DNA of 64,000 nt from Batillaria attramentaria (Eukaryota > Mollusca > Gastropoda > Batillariidae), in NCBI GenBank assembly GCA_018292915.2, contig JACVVK020000221.1, positions 812,501 to 876,500 of the forward strand, given 5' to 3'. The translations under genes were made by a program, and so were the position numbers. Position 1 is the stretch's first letter. Each line of letters starts with the position of its first letter. The notes beneath the pieces were generated by a model. It ran no database searches. It was not told the DNA's origin and saw nothing but the letters and a program-made list of their open reading frames with translations. Of this stretch, positions 1-12,165 are shown in pieces.

Positions 1-161
1 CTTTCTTTGATTTTCGGTCGGTTTGCCGCATGATCCTGTCCTCAAGGAACATCCGGGTACACCAACCATTCCGTAAAAACGCACTTGTGACTTGTAGAAT
101 AATGACGTGCAATGTATGACGTATACAAAATGTAAAACGTTCAGTGGCCGTTGTGTTGCAG

Positions 162-1968
162 GTGCTAACAAGGCCATGTTCAAGTTGGCCATGCGTCACT
201 GGGAGAACTACACGTGTGTAACGTTTGTTGAGCGGAAACCAGAAGATGAGAACTACATTCTCTTCACTGAGAGGTCGTGCGGGTGAGTACATGAAACGCT
301 TTGAATAAAAATGTGCGCGATGAGTGGAGGGGGGAAATGCCACTTGCGAAGCCTTATACTTATAGCTGTTTGTCGACAGAGGTATGCTCCATTTGGGCAT
401 GGACACCGTTTTCTTAAATTTGCGGCATATAAGATTGAAGAAACGAAGCTTTCAACGTGTTTGTTTTTCCTGTAGTGATCCGACCGTGGATGTTTCTTTA
501 AATTAACCAGTCAAGCCAGCGCCTCCGCTTCAGTATAACGGCGACGCGAGTTTTCGCGGTGGCCTGTTGCGTCATATCTTTATACTTGTACTGAAGTGAG
601 CCGTGTCGACGAAATATTTTCCGCAACGTTGTTATGTGTCTGACAAGCGTACCGACGTTTTCATTGTAAAATGTTTGTTTCAGATGCTGCTCGTTTGTAG
701 GGAAGCGCGGAAATGGCGCCCAGGCCATCTCCATCGGCAAGAACTGTGACAAGTTCGGCATCGTGGTGCACGAGCTGGGTCACGTGATCGGCTTTTGGCA
801 CGAGCACACGCGGCCAGATCGGGACGAGCACGTGCAGATAATCTACAAGAACATCATGCCAGGTGAGCGTCAGTCATGCTCGTCAGCGTTGCCAGTTACG
901 AGAAATTTGATTCCCGCTATAGAGTATAGGCGTACCAGATCTAATTTTATAGGGATGTTTCGTTGTAGGCCTGTTAAATTGTGAGATAACTTCAGTCAGC
1001 TTTAGTGTTGTCGATACGAGTCTTGTATTGTCAGTTGCGGAAAAACAAACAAAACAAAAACAACACAAACAAAAATCGAAAACAAAACAAAAACAACACA
1101 AACAAAAAATAAAACAACACAAAACAACTCAAACAAAAACAAAAACCAAAACACAACACAAAACAAAAACAATACAAGCAACAAACAAAACAAGAACAAC
1201 ACAAACAAAAAACGAAACAAGAATAACACAAACAAAAAGCAAAAGCAAAAAACAAAAACAAAACAAAAACAACACAAAAAACAAACAAAAACAAAACAAA
1301 AAATAACACAAATAAAAAACAAAAACAAAACGAAAACAGCACAAAAAAAAACAACAAAAAACAGTATGATCAATTGTGAGTATGGCAAGCTCAATAAATT
1401 ATGGGCATGACATCAGCAAAATATGTGTTTATTTTACTACTTTACTGTCCTTTTCGGCAAATTCAGGCTGCTTCCCCCGGGGAAAGCGTGTCGCCGCGGT
1501 GCAGCGCCACCTATCGTATATTTCAATTTTGCTGAGGGAGGAAAGCCGGATAACCCGGAGAGAAACCCTCGATGAGCAGCCCGGTAGCCAATAAAATAAC
1601 GGCTCTAAATGAGAGCAATTATCATCAACAACTTTTGAAGCGGCATTTTGATTACCCCCTGTGACGTCTATCTTCTGTGACGCAGGTCAGGAGTACAACT
1701 TCAACAAGCTAACGGCCAGTGACGTCAACTCGCTGGGTGAGACTTACGACTACGGAAGCATCATGCACTACGCCCGCAACACCTTCGCCCGCAACAACTA
1801 CCTCGACACCATCCTGCCACGACGGAAACCCGGCATGGTGGTCAGGCCGGAGATCGGGCAGAGAGTGAAACTCAGTCCTGGGGACATCCGTCAGGCCAAC
1901 AAACTCTACAGATGTCCCAGTGCGTACACATTTTACCATTAGAATAACAGTATGCGCGTTGAATTGAG

Positions 1969-2041
<73 letters not shown>

Positions 2042-2774
2042 GGGGGGGGGGGGGGGGGGGCACTGACGAAGCTCTAAGGCTTTTTGCTGAAAGGGGTGAC
2101 GCACATGGATATGGAGACCGTTTTGTTAGCCGTTTGGCTTCTAACTTTAAAGAAATACAGCCTTCTTTGGACGCTGGATGCTATTTCTCTATGAATACTG
2201 CCGTTCATGTTACCATGAAGAGAACAGCCAGCCAGCCCCATCGCTGCAAAGAAACCTTTAAGGCGAGTCATCACAATGTGATATCCTGACTCAAGTGACT
2301 GTTTTTGAAGAAAGGAGTTTTAAAGGAGTTTAAAGCGCATTCGATGAGAATTTTTAACGGCTGTTTTGGTATGCCAGACAAGCGTACTGACACTTTAACT
2401 TACCACTGACTGTATTTGTTTGCAGTGTGCGGTCGAACGCTCCAGGATTCTAGCGGCAAGTTCTCGCATCAGCCAAAAAGTGGTGAGGAGTTGTGCCAGT
2501 GGCGTATTTCGGCCACGCACGGCGAGAAGATCGTCCTCAACCTGACGGAACTGGACATCCCTAAATCTTACAACTGTGAGAGAAACTACCTCGAAGTTCG
2601 CGACGGATACTACATCAAGTCGCCCTTGCTAGGTGAGTTGTTGTTGTTGTTGTTGCTGTTTTGTTGTTGTTCTTGTTTATTTTTATGTTTTGTTGTTTGT
2701 TGGTTTGTTGGTTGTGTTGTTGTTTTGGTTGTTTGTTTGGTTGGTTTGGTGTGCGTGCATGCGTGCGTGCATGT

Positions 2775-2847
<73 letters not shown>

Positions 2848-3877
2848 GTTATGTTCAGTTTGTTTTCGTTTTGTTTGTTGCTTTCTGATGGGGGATATGC
2901 GGATGGGAGGGGAGGGGTTGTTGGTGAGGGGGAGGAGGGGGGGGGAGGATACTGCAGCGGGTGGAGCTGCTAGCTGAATGAAAGGATTGGTTGATCTGGG
3001 TATTATCCCCATTTCGGTACCAAACAGCGATACAACTGATGACACCGAGATTTCACGAGGGCCAGGGTATCTGTAAAGCACAATTCGTTTGGGCCAGTGA
3101 AACAGTTTGTAAAAGTTTGATACTGTATTTCCACCGGCTTTTCTTTTGAACACACACAGGCAGGCAGGCGCACTCACACGCAGACAGGCACTCAAACAAA
3201 GCGAAGTTACTTCGCATCGGCTCGAATGTTCAGATACGATATTGATATGCCACGGATTCGCCAGCACGAATATAATCTATAATTATTAATCATGTTGTGT
3301 CTGCAGGCCGTTTCTGTGGCAACAAACTACCCGATACCCTGATATCTACCGATACCCGGATGTGGATTGAATACCGATCTACCACGGGAGGCGGGAAGGG
3401 ATTTTTTGCCGAGTACGAAGGTAAGCCATACCTGGATTTGTAATACTGTAATGTTTGTTAGGGCTCAGCCTACTACTGAGATTATATCATGTTGGTTCTT
3501 GGTCACCAAGTGAAGTGTCTGTATTAAGTTGGCGATCAGTGTGTAGCACCCATAATGTGGAACACCCACCCACCCATGCGACTGAACACCCGCCCATACC
3601 CCAACTGTGACGTTCAAGTGTCGGGGCTCATTGAAGTCATAGGCCCAGGATGGGAGATGACTCTTCCACGCCCCGGCATGTAGCCTCGATAGCGCAGATG
3701 TTGGGGTAGGGATGTATATTTATATGAAATATTCCGTGTCTGTGATTGACGGTGCACATTGACCCCCCCCCCCCCACACACACACACACACACCCACCCC
3801 TACCCCCCAGCTCCCCTTTCCTCCACCCAGCAAGCTGTGTGACAACGCAGGTGTGTGAAAACCTTGACAACCAAAAA

Positions 3878-3908
<31 letters not shown>

Positions 3909-6103
3909 AAATTTGCGATTTCGTGAGTCCCCACATGAAACAGTCTTTACATTAACTAGCCGATAATTTCTGGGATTTCATGAAATCACCGCGTACACAA
4001 TTTATTCTTTGTAATATACACAAGATAATGCGCTGTAGGCCGGTGCCGAAACTCACTCCGACATCGTTTTTCTTCTGCCGTCTATCGATACAAAATGCTA
4101 CTCCGTATGTACACGTGTATGCGGCTAAAAAGGCTTAAAACAATTTTTTTTTATATAATTGAAAAGCTGTCAAAAACGCTATTTAAAAACCGAGAAGAAG
4201 GCCTAAAGAGCTTTTAAAAAAGGTATTTAAAAATAAAAGCAACAGCAAACAGCAAATTCACGAAAGATGTTCCGAGCGAACAGGACAAATCGAGAATGCA
4301 CGACATGATGTTTCTGTAGAATTTGAGTCCTTGATGACTCTTGAATACGGACCGCACGCTGTGTGCAAGATGCAAGGGGCGCATTTTGTTTCAAAGCCTT
4401 AACGCTGCCTGAAAGCGGTTTTACGCGCGCGCTAAGCTGGAACAGATTCGTTTGATGTTCAGGGAGCACTCTTCAATATCAATATCACAGCGGGAAGCAC
4501 GTGCTGCTTGTTGTAGTTTACAGAAGACGCTTCCTCATTGACGCGGTCAAGTCCTCCCCCCCCCCCCCCTCTGAATCACCAGACCGTTTAAAGACACAGT
4601 TTCTAATATCACTGGGATTTCGTTACAGCTGCGCTTCTGAGTGCCGCAAGAGTCGCGTGCCCTGCCGTGACGGAGCCGCGATGGCGCAAGGGGTTCCGGA
4701 AAGTTGCGAACGCGCTCGAAACAATAGATCAGTAAATTGTTGGATCCCAGTCAGGTTTCGAACTCACGACCCGAGCATTGAAAGTCCAACGCTCTACCGT
4801 CTGGCAACCCCCCCCCCCCCCCCCCCGAAATGTTAGAGGATGGACCTTTATTGGGTTTTTAATGTTTTATTTTCCCCCAGCAAACTCTTTCAATGAATAC
4901 TTCTGCCAGATATTGTGTTTGCGTAATGGTTTCCGATAAAACAAATTCTGTCGTTTGCTCACACAGCTATTTGTGGCGGCGAGATCCATAAGGACCAAGG
5001 GTTCCTGACAAGCCCTAACTACCCGGATGACTACCGGCCCAACAAGGAATGCATCTGGAAAATATCCATTGACGAGGGATACTCAGTCGCCCTCAAGTTC
5101 CAGTCTTTTGAGGTAAAACAAAAACAAAAATCTGTGTTTTAGGGATGTTTGAATTTGCCTGCCTTTTTTTCTCTCTTATCACGACTTCTTTTTCTTTTTT
5201 TTCTCCTTTTTTTGGGGGGGGGCGGGGGCCAGGGGGGCAGGGGTGGTGGGTGGTGGGGAGGGGGGGTTGCTTCATGATCTGGATGATAACATGGCAATGG
5301 TTCCCGGCCTGTTTAAACGCCAGGTTATATATGATAGGAGGCACAGAAGGCGTGTCTGTCACGCATGCCCTAACCACCGTAGCATTATCATACCTTCACC
5401 CTCATCCTCATGCATAATTAAAAAAATGCCCTCCGTTGATCCCTTCCATGACCTAGAACGTACACCACTGGAACTAGCGAAGTTGAGGGCGGAATTGCTT
5501 AGATGAGGGGTGTTTCCTGTTTGTTTGTTTGTGTTTTTGTTTTCAATTGCTAACACTCTTGTTCTTCAGATCGAAAACCACGACAATTGCGTGTACGACT
5601 ATTTGGAAGTGCGTGACGGAAGTGACGAAACGTCTCCCCAGATCGGGCGTTACTGTGGATACAAGATTCCTGACGATATCAAGTCTACAGGCAACAAACT
5701 GTACGTGAAGTTTGTCTCGGACGGCTCCGTTCAGAAAGCGGGCTTTGCCGCCAAGTTTGTTAAAGGTGAGGATCACGATTATGTGAAGCTGTTGTAACGT
5801 TAACAGTTGGATTTTTAGCTTTTATTCTGAGAGTGTATTCGCTGACAACTGTGCAAAAGGCAACGTATAGCTGTAACGTGACAGTTGGATTTTAAGCTTT
5901 TCTCAGTGAGAGTGCTTATTCATTGATATTTTGCAAAAGGCGGTGTATAGCAGGAATCGAATGTATTTGGCGTTTGGGGGTATTGTGGCTCAAAACAATA
6001 TGAACCGTTTAAAGACGGGGAAAAACAACAACTAAGGACATAAGCACTTTCTATTTGGATGTTATTCTTCCGCGTACTAGTAAGATGCCTAAATACGCCA
6101 TTC

Positions 6104-6135
<32 letters not shown>

Positions 6136-6725
6136 TTTTCTTCTTTCTATCCTGATTTGACCTGTTCCCGGATTTCCCTCTGGCTGTCTCTAACCTGACT
6201 TGGTCCGGTGCCATTGAATACAAATATACATCATTACTTCCAGACAAACATGTCGCCCTTTTTCTGTTTTTTTTTTTCTTTCTTTTTTTCTGATAATATT
6301 ACGCAGCTTCTATCGTTCTCTTCTAAATGTAACTCGTTGCTCTCAGCTTGGAGAAAATAACACCTCGCTGTGAAAGTGAAACTTTCTTTTTGAACAGGCT
6401 TAGATTGCGCTCACAACTATGCGATCCATCCTTCCTTCACATATTGAATTCGTTTTACAGAATTACCTGTTGCTTGCGCGGCGTTAAGCCCTAAATAACT
6501 AACTAACTAACCTGTATTTGTTTTCAGAATTTGACAGTTTAGCAGTAATCGTGTCTTTGAATTGCAATTTTGGCATCCAGTGCTTGCGTGTTGCAAAAGC
6601 ATGTTGTTAAAAAAAATTAACAAAATAAAACTCAAACAAACTAAAAAAAAAAAAAAAGCCAAAAGACCGAAACTCTGAATCGATTTGTATTTTCTCATGA
6701 ATAGAATATCTGGTCCAGGTAAGCA

Positions 6726-6802
<77 letters not shown>

Positions 6803-7744
6803 TAGCATGCACATGCGTACGAAAACCTGGCCACACGAACCTACTTACGATATTACGTCTGTTTGTTGTCAGAGTTTGACGAGTGCACGTTACCGACACA
6901 CGGCTGTGACCACACGTGCGTGAATACCCTGGGCAGCTACAGATGTGAATGCCGCATTGGATACGAGCTTCACTCAGACGGAAAACGCTGTGAAGGTGGG
7001 TAGTGCACGGTCATATAGTTTCCACATAGTCATGCCAGAGCTGACGTCACGGTTGGCTGAATGATAACGCAACGAACCAGTGGCCGCTTAATGGCAAGTC
7101 GCAATAGCCGTTAGTTGTGGCTGGTACCGGCATTTTTACTTGGTACTGTAAATATTGTGTGTTTAGTGAACGGGACTAATGTAAATAAAAGCAGTAATGG
7201 AATGGAAGCAGAGAGAACAATAAAGTCAAGCTTTTGGATGTCTGCCATACCAAACAGCTTCCCTGTCTCTGTCCTTCAGTAACCAGTAGACCATTACTTC
7301 ATTCTCTGCATCTAACTGCTCTTCAGTTATAAGCAAAGAAGAGTGGAGTCGTGATTTAGCTAATGTAGCTTACATGTGTATCAGATTTAGCTTCGGAAAA
7401 AGAACCAGTGTAACCTGTGCAGGCGACTAGCGCACCGTGGCAATGGGGGTCTGCCTTTTATAACCCACCATCAGTTGTCCCTCACAAGCTGTGACGAGTA
7501 TCGGGGTGTTTGTTATGGCGCACATGCATACAAGCGCGTACCACGTCCTTGTCTACAAGACAACTTCAGTAAAGCATTTGCGAAAGTCTTATCCTCTTGA
7601 AAGATGGTGAACCGGGACAGCTGAGCAGTAGAGTGTTGGACTTTCACTGCTCGGGTCGTGAGTTCGAGTCCCGGCTGGCTGACCTCTTTCTCGTTGCCCC
7701 GTCTTTTGATATCACCCATTTCGGTGGAAAAGGACGTTAAAACC

Positions 7745-7823
<79 letters not shown>

Positions 7824-8875
7824 CTTGAAAGATGACCGTTTTGTATATAACGCTCTTACTTCATAAGAATGTGTAGTAATATTTATGTTCTCAGATCTAG
7901 ATGCTTGTTACCGTTCTTTACTCATACAGATTTTTAAAAAAAATATTATTTCCCTTCTGCCAGATGCGTGTGGTGGTTACATCACGGATGAAGAAGAAGG
8001 CGTGTTGCAAAGCCCGTCGTTCCCAGACCTGTACCCACCCAACAAGAACTGTGTCTGGCAGATCGTGGCCGCCAAACAGTACAAGATCACCATCAACTTC
8101 ACACACTTTGACCTGGAGGGGCACAATGTAAGCCATTGGCTCGTCACCGTTACCCATTGTAGAAACTTTCACAGACATTGTTTTTGTGTTTGGAGAGTAT
8201 CATCTCCCGTGGGCCTTGAAGGCTTATTTTCTTTTGCCTCTGTGTTACAGTGTTCTGACAAACCCAAGCCCACTCTGAGGACACAGTCCATAACTGACTG
8301 CCATATTCAACTTTTTTTTTTTTTAACGGAAAATTCCACTGGTTTCTTTAACTGGGCAACATTGACGCAACATTACTCAGACTTGCCAAACTATCACCAA
8401 CATTTTCGTTTCGCGGTACGGTCATCCAACGAACCAAGTTGTCAGTATAATTATTTTCGGCTTTGACTCCCTCTGCTTTGGAAATGTTCACAATTTAAAA
8501 ATAAATGCAATTCGAAAATTCCGAAACTTAAAATTGCTAAGCTGGCCCTTGTCGACATGTGACTGTCATGCGTGTGATTCACGTGAGCGTGCGTGTTGGG
8601 TTCAGCTCGCGGAGCTTTAAGCCAAATATTTTGGGGAGTAGTAGTAATAGTATTCTTGTAATTATTTATCTGTTTTATGTGCCCTGTGAACAGCAAGACT
8701 GTGAGTACGACTCAGTGCGCCTCAGCAGCGGAATGGGAGAGGACCAGAAACTGCACGGCGTGTTCTGTGGCGCCACCTTCCCGGCCCCGGTGACGTCAGA
8801 GGGCAACACGATGAGGATCGAGTTCAACTCGGACAACTCCGTACAGAAGACGGGCTTTGTGGCACAGTTTAGAAC

Positions 8876-8946
<71 letters not shown>

Positions 8947-9686
8947 CGTGCGTGTTCGTGCGTGCGTGTATTCGTTTGATACGAACAACGTAAAAATATC
9001 CACTTTTCGCTCAAAAATATATCCGTTAACGACAAGCGCATCCTCCTCTGTTTCACGGTCTCCTTTTGTGGAAAAAAAGAGAATTATGTGAAGAGCTTTG
9101 TTACGCCGTTGGTTGTATTTTTGGCTGCTTGTTTGCTTTCCGTTGTTACAGCTTGCAAATTTCTTCATACATATTTCTTTTGTCTGTTCCTTTGCAGACA
9201 AGGACGAGTGTGCAATCAACAATGGCGGATGCCAACATATTTGTAAGAACACCGTCGGCAGCTATGAGTGTGCGTGCTACAATGGGTTCACACTGCATGA
9301 GAACAACCACGACTGCAAGGAAGGTAACGTACGCCTGCTTTCATTCTTGCGCAGGGCTTCGGTGGGGAGGGGGGGGGGGGTATAGGCCCAAGGGAACAGG
9401 GGTTTGGGAGGGGTGGGGAGTGGAGGAGGGTTGATAGTTTGTACAAAACTGATAGCTGTGGACCAACATGGTCACATCACTGACAAAACAATGGTGGATT
9501 TTAACAAGATCACTTTTTCTTTTTTCCTTTTTTTAAAGAATATATTTAATAATACAGTGTAATAGTGATAGTACTTATTAGCGCTATAACCTATTAATAA
9601 CACTTAAACACTTACAGGAAGAAAGAAAAAGTGAATAGGAAGAAATATATATATAAAATTTACAAAGCCGTAAGGTCAGGGCGCAG

Positions 9687-9754
<68 letters not shown>

Positions 9755-11269
9755 GATGCAAACCAGAATAGTCAAGTATATAATTATTAGGTGGGTTTTG
9801 AGGTTTTTCTTGAAAGTTTCAAGGGAGGGTGCTTGGCGGAGTGAATGAGAGAGAGAATTCCACTATTTCGCTATTGTTCTAGGCGGCTGTCAGTACGAGA
9901 TCAACAAACCGGAAGGCGTCATCACCAGCCCCAACTGGCCCAACTTCTACCCAGCCCGCAAGGATTGTGTGTGGCACTTCACCACCAAGCCCGGCCACCG
10001 GGTCAAGCTGACCTTCCGGGAGTTCGGCCTGGAGCCCCACCAGGAGTGCACCTACGACCACATCGTCGTCTTCGACGGCGACGACACGAACGCGAGGAGC
10101 CTGGGTGTGTTCTGCGGCAGCGCGGTTCCTGAGCCGATCACGTCAAGCGGCAACACGATGTTCATGGTCTTCTACTCCGATGCCTCGGTGCAGAGGAAAG
10201 GATTCGAGGCTGAGTATGAGTCGGGTAAGCGTCGTACCCTAGTCTCTTTTTTTTCCCCACACCCACCGCAGCATCCCCGTCCCGGTGCCCCACCCCCCAC
10301 CCTCAACTCCCCCGTCCTACCCACCCATCTGCGTGTTAGCTAGGGCTTGCTTGACATTATCCTTCGCCGTAGGTCGTGGGTTGCACCCACACTTTCATTT
10401 AAACGTCCGTAGCTCAATCAATGAATCTCGCCACTGATTGTCCCTTATTTTCACGCTACTGATCCACGAAACTTCATGACTTTGCCAGTAAGGCTATTAA
10501 TGAAGTGCTCACCAAAACTTGTATGATTATGTTTGTAGATAAGCAAGTAAATATACCAAACAGTTGTATAAATTAAGTCAGCTTCTTCACACAAAAAGAC
10601 TATGAGTAGGCGCAACCCGTAGGCATGCACTTTCATGGGACCATCGAAACGCTGTTGACCTTGGGGAAAATGAATAAAAGGCATTTGAAAACAATGGGAT
10701 GTGTTCAGGGGTACAAAGTTGGATCATCAGGTTTGATCTTTGTCTCTTCTTCTTTGTTTATGTTTTTTGGGTTTGTTTGTTTGTTTGTTTGTTTTTGTTT
10801 AGTGTTTTACAGGGTTGGTTTTCCTGATTTTTGTTGTTGTTGGGTTTTTGGGTTTTTTTAAAGTCACAATCGCACCCAGGTTTTCCTAGTTTCGGTACAT
10901 GTAAATCAATAAGAATGGTTAGTAAACTACTAAAAAAAAAAAAAAAAAAAAAACACACACCCAAAAAACATAGCCGCAGCTAAAGACGAACAAACACGAA
11001 ACCCGTCAAACATACTGACTCCAACCGCCCTCACTGACTTCAGGCGATACAATGTGTCTCATAAATTCCATGTTGACGTGTCCAGTGTGTGGCGGCCATC
11101 TCGTGGCCACGGCGACTCCCCAGATGATCTACTCTCACGCCAAGTACGGCGACCTGAACTACGACAACCGGGCGGACTGCACGTGGAAGATCCAGGCAGA
11201 GGAAGGCTTCCGGATCCAGCTACGCTTCAGGGCTTTTGAGCTTGAGGACGAGCATGAGTGCGCGTAAGT

Positions 11270-11343
<74 letters not shown>

Positions 11344-12133
11344 AGGGAGCATACACAGGAAATTTGTGAGTGGGCTGAGTCTGGAAGGCATACCCTTAAA
11401 GCGAGCAAGAGCCATAGCTACTGAAATACTGTTCAGTCAGTGCCATGAATAATCTGGAATCAAAGATGCAAAGACACCTGAACTTGACTGGTGTAACTTT
11501 AACTTAGACATAACATGATAATATTCTGAGTTATGCTTTGATTGATTGTATGCTTTGTTAGGTGACGTTGCGTCAGTGTCGAGGGGTCATGGTAACCTAT
11601 GTTCGAACTGAAGTGTTCTCTTTTGCTTAGTCCTATTCGTGTGTGTGTGTGGGGGGGGGGGGGGCGTGCGTGCGTGCGTGCGTGCGCGGAGAGGTGGCGG
11701 AATGGGGATTGGTGAGGGAGAGGTGTGAGGCTAGCCCCTCACCCGAGCAATCGCAGACAGTCGTGACAATTTCTGAAGTTTTCTAACCCAGTCCAATCCA
11801 GTTTCCGCTGATAAAGTGCAGAGGAACTCCATGAGAACAGTTTATGTATATGCTCGTTGCAATTAGAAACAGCAGAAAACAGGTCGAAAAATCCACTCAA
11901 ACCTGAGTTGGCCTGCACCTGACAGCACGTGATTTTTCGGGCTAAAGTGCAGACTGAAAAAAATGTGGAGGAAGAAATGCTGTGTTCGGCACTGTCAATC
12001 AGTCCCAGTGGAACACATGAGTTATAAATTAAGGGTTCGCCTGAAAGTTTTATATGAGCAATTGCTTCAGTGTCAGTCACTTGTAACTAATACAAAACTT
12101 GTCGTGAAAAAAACAAAAAACAAAACAGAAACA

Positions 12134-12165
<32 letters not shown>

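Noticed and set aside
1002..1394. Long Phe/Leu/Cys-rich open frames across the A/C tract
   Set aside because: Low-complexity AAAAC repeats lack stops on several frames at once. They lie inside a tolloid intron with well-defined splice sites on both sides.
2683..3267. 194-codon minus-strand frame with poly-His-Thr, and similar Cys-Val frames over GT arrays elsewhere
   Set aside because: Open only because GT/CA dinucleotide runs have no stops. Present at every microsatellite in the window.
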